Source: Methylocaldum sp. 14B (GTDB lineage Bacteria; Pseudomonadota; Gammaproteobacteria; Methylococcales; Methylococcaceae). From it: 64,000 nt of DNA. Both the position numbers and the translations under genes were made by a program. Positions within the stretch are counted from its first letter, which is position 1; every line of letters starts with the position of its first letter. Below, in pieces: positions 50,847 through 61,520 of this stretch. Under the pieces are notes generated by a model, which was given only the letters and a program-made list of their open reading frames with translations, was not told the DNA's origin and ran no database searches. The DNA lies in the NCBI RefSeq assembly GCF_002005105.1, contig NZ_MSCV01000010.1:1-64000 (forward strand), read 5' to 3'.

Positions 50847-52191
50847 CGATCTTCTCCTCGCCGGTAGCGGCGATCAGCTGCGCCAGGGCCTGCTGGGTTC
50901 GGGTCAGTGCCTGCCAGTACTGGATCTGGTAATCGAACAGGGTGATTTCGGCACGGATCAGATTGAGGAAGTCCACCTTGTTCACCTGGTAGCCGGCCAG
51001 CATGGATTCCACCGTCTGCTGGGCCTGCGGGATGATGTCATTGTCGAACAGCGCCAGCCGCTCCCGGGCGTGCATGTAGTCCGCCCAGCCCTGGGTGATA
51101 TCCGCCTGGACCCGGCGGATGTCATCCTGGAGGGTGTAGGTTTCCTGCAATAATTCGCTTTGCCGCTGGTCGACCGCCTTGGCCTGCTTGCTGCCGGCAT
51201 AGATCGGTACGCTCAGGCTCAGGCGGAAGTTGGCGAAATCGCTGCGCTCCTGGCCGCTCGGGGTGTCCTGGCGGAAGGCGTAGCCCGCGCCGAGGCTGAA
51301 ATCCGGATAGAAGTCCTTGTGCGCCAAATCCACCCGGGTTTGCGCGGCGTCGATGGCTTTTCGCCGCTGAGCGAACAGGGGGCGGGTTTGCTCCGCCCGC
51401 TCCTGCAGACGGTCGGCCGAGGCCACATCCGGCTGCTCGACCTCGGCTTCCTCGGGCAGTGCCAGCAGCGTTTCGCTGGGGCGGTTCAGCAAGGCGTTGA
51501 GGCGGCCCGCTTCGCTATGGCGCATCCGCATCAGCTCCACCTTCTGGTCCGACAGCTTCGAGAGCTCCAGCCGGGCGAGCAGCACGTCCTGCTGCAGCCC
51601 CTGGCCGACCTGGTATTTGGTTTGGGTGATCTCGACCAACTTCCGGAACAGCTCCTGCGTATCGGCCAGGATGCCCAACGCGCGATCGAAGTAGAACAGC
51701 TGCCACCAGCCGCTCTTCACGTCCCGCGCGAGGCGCAGGCGGGCTTCCTCCACCGAATGGACGGCGGCTTCCGCCTCGAAGGTGGCGGCTTTCTCCCGCA
51801 ACCCGAGCTTGCCCGGAAAGGGAATCGCCTGGCTGAACCCCACCTCCAGCATGGTCATGTCGTCCTGCCGGAGGTTGAAGTTCTTGCTGGGGATATTCAA
51901 CGCATCAAAGTTGAGCGACGGGTCGGGAAGCGTTCCGGCCTGGGACGGAATGGCCGCCATCGCCTCGGCGCGCGCCTTGATCTCCGCAAGGCCGGGATTT
52001 CCGGCCAAAGCGAGGGCGACCGCGTCCTGCACCGTCAAGACGGGCGACGCCTCCAATCGCAAACGGTCACTTGAGCGCGGCCCTTCCAGCGCCGCCTGCG
52101 CCGGGAGCAGTAAAAACAGGCCGCCGGCCAAGGCGACCCAGCATACGAAGCCTTGGGATGGCCGGGCTGGCCGGCGAGTCAGGCAGATCAT
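50839..52191 (-). CDS. cusC: CusC-type outer-membrane factor, copy 2
   Basis: A 450-residue TolC-family protein; signal peptide about 15-34 (CWVALAGGLFLLLPAQA), then two OEP repeats with long helices, including FSQAIPFPGKLGLREKAA and YQVGQGLQQDVLLARLELS. A Met at about residue 1 is followed by a basic stretch. It lies 138 bp after the CzcI-like gene at 52330 and overlaps cusB. Confidence 0.92.
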   Translation of the reverse strand: MICLTRRPARPSQGFVCWVALAGGLFLLLPAQAALEGPRSSDRLRLEASPVLTVQDAVALALAGNPGLAEIKARAEAMAAIPSQAGTLPDPSLNFDALNIPSKNFNLRQDDMTMLEVGFSQAIPFPGKLGLREKAATFEAEAAVHSVEEARLRLARDVKSGWWQLFYFDRALGILADTQELFRKLVEITQTKYQVGQGLQQDVLLARLELSKLSDQKVELMRMRHSEAGRLNALLNRPSETLLALPEEAEVEQPDVASADRLQERAEQTRPLFAQRRKAIDAAQTRVDLAHKDFYPDFSLGAGYAFRQDTPSGQERSDFANFRLSLSVPIYAGSKQAKAVDQRQSELLQETYTLQDDIRRVQADITQGWADYMHARERLALFDNDIIPQAQQTVESMLAGYQVNKVDFLNLIRAEITLFDYQIQYWQALTRTQQALAQLIAATGEEKIDD

Positions 52192-52329
52192 GCACCTTCT
52201 TCTCCAGAATACGGCGGGTGCGCCGGTTTCGACGTTTTTTGCTCACCTGCCGACGTTCGGTCGAGCGCGGCAGACGGGCGCACCACACCCGTGAAAACGG
52301 TAACGTTTACGGGGAGAGCAGGCGGATCG

Positions 52330-52749
52330 CTAATTCAACAGGCTGCAGAACCGGTAGAAGAGAGGGGTAGTTCTGCGGGGAGGCGGTAAGTTTGGGGGAC
52401 GTAAGCCGAAAAGGAGAGGCAGGATCGGAAAAACGAACGACAGTACCCAGGACACCCAGATCACCACGGTGGAGCCCACGACCCGCTCGGGCACGAGCGC
52501 GTGATCTTCTCCGGCGGGCAGAGTGAGACAGTACGGCTTTGGGCAATCGTCGGGGAGGCGATGGGTGGGATGACCGGATTCAGAGGTCGAGGCGTCGGCC
52601 TCGGTGCAATCCGCAGCGGCCGGATGGCCCAGGCTTTGGAACAGCGGGGGGCATACCCCGTGCAGTGCGGCCGCGAGCAGGGCGGCCGTCAGCAGAAGAA
52701 CCACGCCGTGAAACACCCGGCTATTCCAGTGTAGCGCCGATTTCAGCAT
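52330..52749 (-). CDS. CzcI-like small membrane-tethered protein, second copy
   Basis: A 139-residue protein with an N-terminal helix (about 14-32), a Cys/His/Asp-containing loop (ADCTEADASTSESGHPTH, DDCPKPYCL), a second helix (VIWVSWVLSFVFPILPLLFG) and an ending RRTTPLFYRFCSLLN. Its layout and end resemble the protein at 13114-13560, which also heads an RND operon. It follows the lipoprotein at 52804 by 54 bp and precedes cusC. Confidence 0.6.
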   Translation of the reverse strand: MLKSALHWNSRVFHGVVLLLTAALLAAALHGVCPPLFQSLGHPAAADCTEADASTSESGHPTHRLPDDCPKPYCLTLPAGEDHALVPERVVGSTVVIWVSWVLSFVFPILPLLFGLRPPNLPPPRRTTPLFYRFCSLLN

Positions 52750-52803
52750 GGTTCTTTAGCCATCGGTCATCAAGCGGGATAGGACCTGCGGATTTCCATC
52801 CGC

Positions 52804-53178
52804 CTATTCCGCCAGCTGGCGATGCTCGCGCGCGAGCGACCGGTATTCTTCGGCGGTCTGCCTGAACAGGCGCGCCAAGTCCTGGCAGTGCGCGCTGGCT
52901 TTGGCCATGTCATGGCCCTTTTGATGGATCGGAAACTTGTACATCTCGTATGCGTTGCCCATGCGTTCGTGCTGGGCGGCTTTCTTTTCATACTCAGCCG
53001 CCTCCTGCTCATAGTAAGCGGCAATCCGTTCGTGATCCGCCTTGGTCTTGGCCGTCTGAATGGCTTTTTCCAGATCGAAGGCCGCGGTCTCCGTCTTGGT
53101 CGTGCTCCCGGAGGGTGCGCATGCGAACAAAGCCGCACCGAACAGGACCATTAGAGCTAGATATAAAGGCTTCATCAT
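52804..53178 (-). CDS. Small helical lipoprotein, His/Cys family member 3
   Basis: A 124-residue lipoprotein: lipobox ALFAC, then KADHERIAAYYEQEAAEYEKKAAQHE, AHCQDLARLFRQTAEEY and LAREHRQLAE. It is the first gene after the sigma-54-like promoter at 53298, so it heads the unit leading to the second cusCBA. It is similar in the C-terminal half to members 4 and 5. Confidence 0.78.
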   Translation of the reverse strand: MMKPLYLALMVLFGAALFACAPSGSTTKTETAAFDLEKAIQTAKTKADHERIAAYYEQEAAEYEKKAAQHERMGNAYEMYKFPIHQKGHDMAKASAHCQDLARLFRQTAEEYRSLAREHRQLAE

Positions 53179-53296
53179 TTCTCCTTGTTTCTTGATTTTT
53201 TTAGGATTTGATCGGCCCAGGATCTTAGGATCCGATTCGCAAGATCGAGATCGTTGGTTGTTCGGACGCCTTAGCCGGCTTAGACATCACTTTGCA

Positions 53297-53312
53297 TGAA
53301 ATATCCGTGCCA
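53297..53312 (-). promoter_or_regulatory. Sigma-54-like promoter of the second cus operon
   Basis: Minus strand TGGCACGGATATTTCA matches the -24 TGGCACG perfectly; the -12 reads TTTC instead of TTGC, with correct spacing. The predicted start is near 53286, about 108 nt before the lipoprotein ATG at 53178. A 12-bp palindrome ACGTGATCACGT lies at 53334-53345 just upstream. Confidence 0.6.
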
Positions 53313-53365
53313 GATGCGCTAGTGCGCTTTTTTACGTGATCACGTCATCTCAAAACTACGGAGAA

Positions 53366-53403
53366 TGTGATTCTGATGGTTACACATTGACATCAAAATC
53401 ACA
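53366..53403 (+). promoter_or_regulatory. Activator dyad with TGTGATT-N5-GGTTAC
   Basis: TGTGATTCTGATG (53366-53378) is mirrored by CATCAAAATCACA (53391-53403), a 13-bp inverted repeat with one mismatch and 12 bp between. The left arm runs into GGTTAC, giving the shared motif, which starts 68 bp from the -12 C. The dyad centre is about 98 bp before the predicted start, typical for an NtrC-family activator. Confidence 0.65.
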
Positions 53404-53412
53404 GATCTTCGA

Positions 53413-53829
53413 TCAAATCCCGGATTCGTTGGCCCTTTCCTCTGCGAGCTCTTGGTGCTCTTGTGCAAGAAATAGATAGTGCTCTGCAATTCGATTGTTC
53501 AGGCGACCAAGATTGGTGCAATGTCCCGCTGCCTTCATCAAATCAGCACTACCTGCGCGGGTAGCGGTCGGGTGGTCGTAGGCCGCCCAGTACCACTCCG
53601 CCAGATTTTGATGCAAGCTTGCCTTGGATAGGTAAGTAGCAGTCTCCTTTCGGTAATAATCCGCGATCGCTTCATGATCGGCCTTGCTTCGGGCGTTACG
53701 AATGGCTTTCACGATATCGAAAGAATCCAAAGCTCCCTGGTCCTGAAAGTCCAGGGTTTTATCTCTTGATGCACACTGGGTTAGAAACGCAACGAGGAAA
53801 ATGGGCGTCAAAAATCGCATGGTCTTCAC
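53413..53829 (-). CDS. Small helical lipoprotein, His/Cys family member 4
   Basis: A 138-residue lipoprotein: lipobox FLTQC, then SKADHEAIADYYRKETATYLSKASLHQ, AAGHCTNLGRLNNRIAEHY and LAQEHQELAEE. It is the longest member. It starts 22 bp after the YHS-SLOG gene, so it probably belongs to the DUF411-copA unit. Confidence 0.75.
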   Translation of the reverse strand: MKTMRFLTPIFLVAFLTQCASRDKTLDFQDQGALDSFDIVKAIRNARSKADHEAIADYYRKETATYLSKASLHQNLAEWYWAAYDHPTATRAGSADLMKAAGHCTNLGRLNNRIAEHYLFLAQEHQELAEERANESGI

Positions 53830-53851
53830 AAGTTGCCTCTCAAGACATCAT

Positions 53852-54622
53852 TCAGGACTCTGGCGCTGCCAGGCTACTTTCGGCGGGATGCTGCCTCCCC
53901 CGTTCCATACAGAAGCAAGAGGGACAGCGGTAGTGCTGTTGGGTATAAACCTCGATCATCCGCGCGATCAGCTCGTATGGATCGGGGGAGTAGACCAAAC
54001 GGGCGCCGGTGTCCTTGTCGATGTTCTTGACCAAATCGGGAATCCGTTCGGTGATGCCGCCGCTGCCTTGCAGTACGCCGATGAGTTTGCCCTCGTCATA
54101 GGCGATGGCGAATTCGCCCAAGGTGCCCGAACGGCCGCCGATGATGACGACCATGTCGCTGGAGCGGATATTGGTCACTTCGCGTCCCATCAAGCCGCTG
54201 CCGGTATAGACGATGACCTCGTAGGCGTCGGCCGGGGAGCGGTATTGGAGCAGGTGCTCATCCAGACTCAGGGCTGGCGAGATGCCGACGGAGATACCCC
54301 CGTATTGCTGGGCTCCCCGTGCGCACTCATAGGGGAGACCCGGGCAGGCGCCGGTGATCAAGATGAACCCTCGTTCCGCGATGGCTTGTCCGAGGCTGAA
54401 TGCTTTCTTGCCGACCTCCAAGAGCATCGCCTCGCTTGCCGAACCCATGACGCCCACGGTCAGCCGCAGGGCCGGAACCTTGTCCACGAACAGTCGGGGC
54501 TGGGCCACGAATCGATCCCGACAGCTCGGCGAACAGAAATAGTACAGCTTGCCGCCGTATTCCACGGTGGCTCCCGCTTCGCGCGGGGAAAACTTCATCA
54601 TGCAAACGGGGTCCTGAACCAT
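53852..54622 (-). CDS. YHS domain fused to a SLOG (LOG-like/TIGR00725-type) domain
   Basis: A 256-residue protein. Residues 1-45 are a YHS metal-binding domain (DPVCMMKF, Cys7; YYFCSPSC, Cys30 and Cys34). Residues about 53-230 are a Rossmann-like SLOG domain with VGVMGSASE, ITGACPGLPYECARGA and the phosphate-loop GGRSGTLGE (162-170). The C-terminus adds YRCPSCFCMERG (Cys233, 236, 238). SLOG domains bind nucleotide-derived ligands; LOG members cleave nucleoside monophosphates. It begins 50 bp after copA. I infer a metal- or copper-responsive nucleotide-sensing or nucleotide-processing protein. Confidence 0.82.
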   Translation of the reverse strand: MVQDPVCMMKFSPREAGATVEYGGKLYYFCSPSCRDRFVAQPRLFVDKVPALRLTVGVMGSASEAMLLEVGKKAFSLGQAIAERGFILITGACPGLPYECARGAQQYGGISVGISPALSLDEHLLQYRSPADAYEVIVYTGSGLMGREVTNIRSSDMVVIIGGRSGTLGEFAIAYDEGKLIGVLQGSGGITERIPDLVKNIDKDTGARLVYSPDPYELIARMIEVYTQQHYRCPSCFCMERGRQHPAESSLAAPES

Positions 54623-54672
54623 CTCGATCTCCTATTCAATAAGGCATGCGGGCGATGCGGTTTGCCGGCTGA

Positions 54673-57201
<2,529 letters not shown>

Positions 57202-57234
57202 GACCGGATTTTCTTCCGCGAAATACTCCAGCGC

Positions 57235-57690
57235 TCAGCGGCTGTCATAAAGGCTCGTGTTGCCTTGAGCATCGAAGCTCAGGATCTTATAGGGCTGCTT
57301 GACGCGCCCCTCCATCCCCGGCGAACCGATCGGCATGCCAGGCACCGCGATGCCGACGACCTGGGGCCGCTCCCCCAGCAGGCGCTTGATGACGTCGGCC
57401 GGCACATGGCCTTCCACCACATAACCCTCCACGACCGCGGTATGGCAGGAAGCGAGCTTCGACGGCACGCCGCGTTCCGCCTTGAGCTTTTTCAGCGGTT
57501 CATTGGGCATATCGGTGACCGTCACTTGAAAGCCGTTCTCCCGGAGATGCTCGACCCATTTACCACAACATCCGCAGGTGGGGCTTTTGTAAACGGTCGC
57601 CTCGGCAGCGGACGCCGGCTGGGCTGCGGCCACCATGGACAGCCAGACGCCGAGAAGTAACGTGTTCCAAGGCTTAAGGGTAATCATCAT
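57235..57690 (-). CDS. DUF411 periplasmic metal-binding protein
   Basis: A 151-residue secreted protein: signal peptide about 1-29, then YKSPTCGCCGKWVEHL (Cys39, 41, 42), DMPNEPLKKLKAERGVP, SCHTAVVEGYVVEGHVPADVI and GMPIGSPGME. DUF411 proteins are found with copper efflux genes and the Cys motif suits Cu or other soft metals. It heads the copA unit, with AAGGAG ahead of the ATG pair. Confidence 0.9.
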   Translation of the reverse strand: MMITLKPWNTLLLGVWLSMVAAAQPASAAEATVYKSPTCGCCGKWVEHLRENGFQVTVTDMPNEPLKKLKAERGVPSKLASCHTAVVEGYVVEGHVPADVIKRLLGERPQVVGIAVPGMPIGSPGMEGRVKQPYKILSFDAQGNTSLYDSR

Positions 57691-57852
57691 GTGCGACTCC
57701 TTGAAGTAAGGATTAGAAAAAAGGGCTCTTTCAAGCTATGTATCTAAAGTACCGGCGAATACCGCCTTGGTGATGAAGGGAATCATGCTTCACACCGTAT
57801 CCATTCAAAGTTTGCTCACCCTCCTGTTTTGGATGGTTTCGCTCGTTTCGGA

Positions 57853-59211
57853 TTAGCGCAGTGCAACCGTTTCCCCGTGCTCGGGCACCCGGCAGTGCCA
57901 GCCTAGCTCCTTTTCGATAAGGCTTCTGAGCGCATCGGCGGCGGCCGGTTCGCCGTGGGTGATGAACGTCTCGCGGGGTGGTGCTTCGAAGTGATCCAGC
58001 CAGGCGAGGATTTCCGCAGAATCTGCGTGAGCGGACAGATTGTCGAGGGCGACGATTTCCGCCCGCACCGGCACGTGTTCGCCGTGGATCTTCACCGACT
58101 CGGCGCCGTTCAGCATCGCCGCGCCGCGCGTGCCGCCCGCCTGAAAGCCGGCAAACAGGATGGTGTTGCGCGGGTCGGGGGCGAAGACCTTCAGGTGATG
58201 CAGCACCCGTCCGCCCGTCGCCATGCCGCTGGCGGCAATCACGATCACCGGGATCCGGCAGCGGCTGAGCGCCTTGGATTCCTCCACTGTATTGATGTAA
58301 TGCGCCGTTCTGCACATCCCCTGGCATTCCGGCGGCGGCAAACGGTGTTCGCCCAAGTGTTGGCAGAAGATGTGGGTCGCATCGACCGCCATGGGGCTGT
58401 CGAGGAAGACCGGAATGTTGGGGATCGCCTGTTCGGCTTTCAGCCGGTGGATGTGATAGAGCAGGGTCTGGGCGCGGCCCACCGCGAAGGCCGGGATCAG
58501 CACCACTCCGCCGCGGCCTGCCGTACGGTTGATCACCTCCGCCAAAGCGGTTTCCGGATCGGACGGATCGTGGCGCCGGTTGCCGTAGGTGGACTCGATC
58601 ACGAGATAATCCGCCCGGCGCATGACGGCAGGTTCTTTCATCAATAGATCATGGGGGCGGCCGAGGTCGCCGGAAAAGAGGAGCGAGGTCTGCGCATCCC
58701 GCAACTGCACGAAGGCCGAACCCAGGATATGCCCGGAGGGCGAGAAGCGCAGGGTGAGCTTATCTCCCAACGAAAAGTCATGCTCGAATTCGATGGGAGA
58801 GAACTGCCGCAGCGAAACTTCGGCGTCCTGCTCCGTATACAGCGGCAAGGCCGGCTTGTGCTTGGAATAACCGCGCCGGTTGGCGTATTCCGCTTCCTCT
58901 TCCTGCAGGTGGCCGCTATCCGGCAGCAGAATCTCGCACAGGTCACGCGTGGCGGAGGTGCAATACACTCTGCCCGCAAATCCCTGTTTGACCAGCAAAG
59001 GCAGATAGCCGCTGTGGTCGATATGGGCGTGGGTCAGGATGACGGCGTCGATGATCTTGGGATCGACGGGAAACGGTTCCCAGTTCCTGAGGCGCAATGG
59101 CTTGAAGCCCTGAAACAGGCCGCAATCCACCAGTACCTGCTTGGCGCCGGCGGCGACCAGATCTTTGGAGCCGGTGACGGTACCGCAGGCACCCAGAAAA
59201 GTGATCTCCAT
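57853..59211 (-). CDS. Metallo-beta-lactamase-fold beta-CASP ribonuclease
   Basis: A 452-residue nuclease-like enzyme; the ATG at 59211 has GGGAGG ahead of it. The Zn motif is HAHIDHSG (61-68), followed by SGDLGRPHD and ESTYGNRRH; the beta-CASP region has IPAFAVGRAQTLLYHIHRL, ASGMATGGRVLHHL, and the C-terminal LDNLSAHAD with ITHGE. It belongs to the RNA-processing exonuclease group related to CPSF-73 and bacterial YSH1-type enzymes, and probably cleaves RNA in the cytosol. No metal-resistance role is evident. Confidence 0.93.
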   Translation of the reverse strand: MEITFLGACGTVTGSKDLVAAGAKQVLVDCGLFQGFKPLRLRNWEPFPVDPKIIDAVILTHAHIDHSGYLPLLVKQGFAGRVYCTSATRDLCEILLPDSGHLQEEEAEYANRRGYSKHKPALPLYTEQDAEVSLRQFSPIEFEHDFSLGDKLTLRFSPSGHILGSAFVQLRDAQTSLLFSGDLGRPHDLLMKEPAVMRRADYLVIESTYGNRRHDPSDPETALAEVINRTAGRGGVVLIPAFAVGRAQTLLYHIHRLKAEQAIPNIPVFLDSPMAVDATHIFCQHLGEHRLPPPECQGMCRTAHYINTVEESKALSRCRIPVIVIAASGMATGGRVLHHLKVFAPDPRNTILFAGFQAGGTRGAAMLNGAESVKIHGEHVPVRAEIVALDNLSAHADSAEILAWLDHFEAPPRETFITHGEPAAADALRSLIEKELGWHCRVPEHGETVALR

Positions 59212-59234
59212 GCTGGACCTCCCTATAAAGCCGT

Positions 59235-59390
59235 TCAGTCTTTCCGCGGAGGCGGCAGAGTGCAAAACCCCTGCGGTTCCACACCCAGCGCGGCGTTGAA
59301 CTTGCTGGACAGGTTTTGAAAGGCGATCAGGCCGGTCAGTTCGATGATCGCGTCGTCAAACTGGCGGCGGAGTTGTCCGGACTCGGCTAA
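59235..59390 (-). pseudogene. C-terminal remnant of a carboxymuconolactone-decarboxylase-family protein
   Basis: LRRQFDDAIIELTGLIAFQNLSSKFN then ALGVEPQGFC is the family C-terminal pattern (AhpD/CMD-like). Upstream codons to 59555 give no recognisable domain and the catalytic CxxC core is missing. So only a tail of about 50 residues remains of a protein of about 180. Confidence 0.6.
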
Positions 59391-59551
59391 AGCCCTCGGC
59401 CACAACCCGGAACAAGCGAAGCGTACCACCGTAGCCGAGAATAGCGCCGCTGACCGCAGTAACACCAAGCCGCGGGAGCCGATGCCGTCTTTACCACACT
59501 TGAGCCGGTTCATCCGGGCTCCAGAAAAACGAATATGAGCCACGGTTCCTT

Positions 59552-59935
59552 TCACTCAGTTGGTTGAGAATGCTCACGTGCCAGAGAGAGATATTCCTCG
59601 GCGGTCTCATTAAATAATCGCGCAAGATTTTTGCAGTGTCGGATCCTCTGTTCGAAGGCTTGACGGTTATCGACGCGGGTAGGAATGGGATACTGATATG
59701 CCAAACTGAATTCATCGCTTATTTTTTGATGCGCCTTCGCTTTCCGTTTGTAGAAAGCGGCTTCCCGCTCGTAGTAAGTGGTCATCCTTTGGTGTTCATC
59801 TTCGGTTTCGGTCCTTTGAATGCTTTTGTCGCCAGCGACGGTTCGATCCGGCGCTTCTGTCGTACTCCCCGAAAGTGCGTAGCCTATCGAGAATGCAGCG
59901 ATTACGATCCTGAGCAGAGAAGGGAAAAACTTCAT
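59552..59935 (-). CDS. Helical secreted protein, His/Cys family member 5 without lipobox Cys
   Basis: A 127-residue protein: signal helix ending YALSGS; where relatives have a lipobox Cys this has Ser, so it may be soluble periplasmic. The mature part has EDEHQRMTTYYEREAAFYKRKAKAHQ, RHCKNLARLFNETAEEY and LAREHS. It is the most diverged member but keeps the key His, Tyr, HC and final His. It stands 305 bp beyond the transaldolase stop. Confidence 0.72.
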   Translation of the reverse strand: MKFFPSLLRIVIAAFSIGYALSGSTTEAPDRTVAGDKSIQRTETEDEHQRMTTYYEREAAFYKRKAKAHQKISDEFSLAYQYPIPTRVDNRQAFEQRIRHCKNLARLFNETAEEYLSLAREHSQPTE

Positions 59936-60241
59936 TGGTGTTCCTTTTTGGGTTTCGATCTTTGCAATGGCGGCACGACGCTCTGTTCATAGACGATTTT
60001 CCGCGGCTTCCGGCACTTGGTGTTCAACCTATTCATTTATCCGGGCGTTTTCGCTCAAACAAGCCATCCTTTTCCTAACTCTTAATTTTCAGCTTGCGCG
60101 TCCGGCGATGTTTCCGCGGCAGCGCAAATCGCCGCCACTAGTGGCAGCCGTGCTCGGTTTGAAATGAGCAGCCAGGACGTCGACGGCGTTTTTCCCCCGC
60201 ATCGCCCGCCGGCATCCACATCCATATTGTCAGTAGCGGCT
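59936..60241. other. Intergenic region with a short palindrome
   Basis: About 305 bp between transaldolase and the lipoprotein-family gene. It holds the 12-bp palindrome GCCACTAGTGGC near 60135 and no convincing gene. No sigma-54-like promoter with the shared activator motif was found. Confidence 0.5.
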
Positions 60242-61372
60242 TCAGACGCTAGCCACAGTGCGCGCTTGCCGGGCAATAACATCCAGCAAGTGGTCGAAGA
60301 CGTTTCGGAACCGGCGCAATTCCTCGTCAAGCAGCCGATCGGCCACGACCTCCAGCGAAATGCCGAGTTGCTCCAGTGTTTCCACGGTTTGGCGGGCTGC
60401 GTCGGGGGTTCGTTCCAGGGTCGGCTCTGCGACGCCGTGATTGCGGAAGGCATCCGCCGTCGCCGGCTGCAGGGTGGTCACCGTATCCTTGCCGATCAGT
60501 TCCTCCACATACAGGACGTCGGGGTATTCGGGATTCTTCACGCGGGTGCTGGCCCACAGCAGCCGCTGGGGCTTGGCCCCCTGATTCTCCAAGGCCCGCC
60601 AGTGATCGGAGGCGATGAGATGTCGATAGCGCTGATAGATCAACCTGGCGTTGGCGATGGCGACTTTTCCTAAAAGGCTCTGCACCAACGCCCGTTGGTC
60701 CCGACGTCGGGTCTGCGTTTGCAGCGCATTGAGCCGAGCGTCGACCGCCGTATCGATACGGCTGACGAAGATGCTTGCCACGCTCGCCACCTTACTGAGA
60801 TCGCCGCCCCGTGCCGCCAGATCTTCCAGTCCCGCCAGATACGCCTCGGCGACCTGTTCGTAGCGAGTGCGGGAGAAAATTAGCGTGGCGTTGACGTTAA
60901 TCCCCTCGCCGATAAGCCGGCGGATGGCGGGAATGCCCTCGGCAGTCGCGGGCACCTTGACCATCAGGTTCGGGAAGCCGATCGTCTGCCACAGTCGGCG
61001 TGCTTCGCGAACCGTCTCCTCGGCGTCGCCGATGAGGTGGGGCGAAACCTCCAAGGAGACGTAGCCATCCCGACCGGAGGTCATCGCATGAACCGGTTGC
61101 AGCCGGTGTGCGACGCTTCGGATGTCACGAACGGCAAGCAGTTCGTATATCGTGTGCGGATCGAGGTCCTGACGGGCAAGAGCGCGCACGAAGCTCCGAT
61201 AGCCAGAGTCGCTCTCAACGGCTTTCCCGAAGATGGAGAGGTTGGACGTGAGTCCCTTGAGGCCGTCCTTATCGATCAGGGCTTGCAGTGTTCCACCCGC
61301 GATCAGATCGTGCTGAATGTAATCGAGCCAGAACGACTGGCCGTACAGCTCCAGAGCCCGCAACTGGTTCAT
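60242..61372 (-). CDS. tal: Transaldolase
   Basis: A 376-residue transaldolase of the longer type. The Schiff-base lysine is Lys139 in NLMVKVPAT; other landmarks are NATLIFSRTRYEQV, SVASIFVSRIDTAVD and LWASTRVKNPEYPDVLYVEELIG. The N-terminal TSNPTIF signature reads TSNLSIF, with Pro replaced by Leu. It exchanges dihydroxyacetone units between sedoheptulose-7-phosphate and glyceraldehyde-3-phosphate. GGAG precedes the ATG. It is expressed behind a sigma-54-like promoter, unusual for this enzyme. Confidence 0.94.
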   Translation of the reverse strand: MNQLRALELYGQSFWLDYIQHDLIAGGTLQALIDKDGLKGLTSNLSIFGKAVESDSGYRSFVRALARQDLDPHTIYELLAVRDIRSVAHRLQPVHAMTSGRDGYVSLEVSPHLIGDAEETVREARRLWQTIGFPNLMVKVPATAEGIPAIRRLIGEGINVNATLIFSRTRYEQVAEAYLAGLEDLAARGGDLSKVASVASIFVSRIDTAVDARLNALQTQTRRRDQRALVQSLLGKVAIANARLIYQRYRHLIASDHWRALENQGAKPQRLLWASTRVKNPEYPDVLYVEELIGKDTVTTLQPATADAFRNHGVAEPTLERTPDAARQTVETLEQLGISLEVVADRLLDEELRRFRNVFDHLLDVIARQARTVASV

Positions 61373-61413
61373 GTACTCCGCTCCCGATTTGAAGCTTTCT
61401 GGCTAAATTGATA

Positions 61414-61429
61414 GGAAATTTTCATGCCA
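61414..61429 (-). promoter_or_regulatory. Sigma-54-like promoter of transaldolase
   Basis: Minus strand TGGCATGAAAATTTCC has TGGCATG at -24 and TTTC at -12, the same -12 form as at 53298. The predicted start is near 61403, about 31 nt before the ATG at 61372. Confidence 0.55.
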
Positions 61430-61482
61430 TCGTGGATAGCGCTTTTTTTTTGCGGGCTTGGCGATAAATCGATCGGCAATTA

Positions 61483-61520
61483 TGTGATTTTTGAGGTTAC
61501 GCGTGGCTGTTCCGATCACG
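61483..61520 (+). promoter_or_regulatory. Activator site TGTGATT-N5-GGTTAC upstream of transaldolase
   Basis: TGTGATT-TTTGA-GGTTAC lies at 61483-61500; its first T is 68 bp from the -12 C at 61415. A partial opposite arm ATCACG at 61515-61520 makes a span and centre (about 99 bp before the predicted start) like those at 53366. Confidence 0.6.

Noticed and set aside
59955-59980. A TTGCA element upstream of the fifth lipoprotein-family gene as a sigma-54 promoter
   Set aside because: No GG lies at the required distance and the activator motif is absent upstream.
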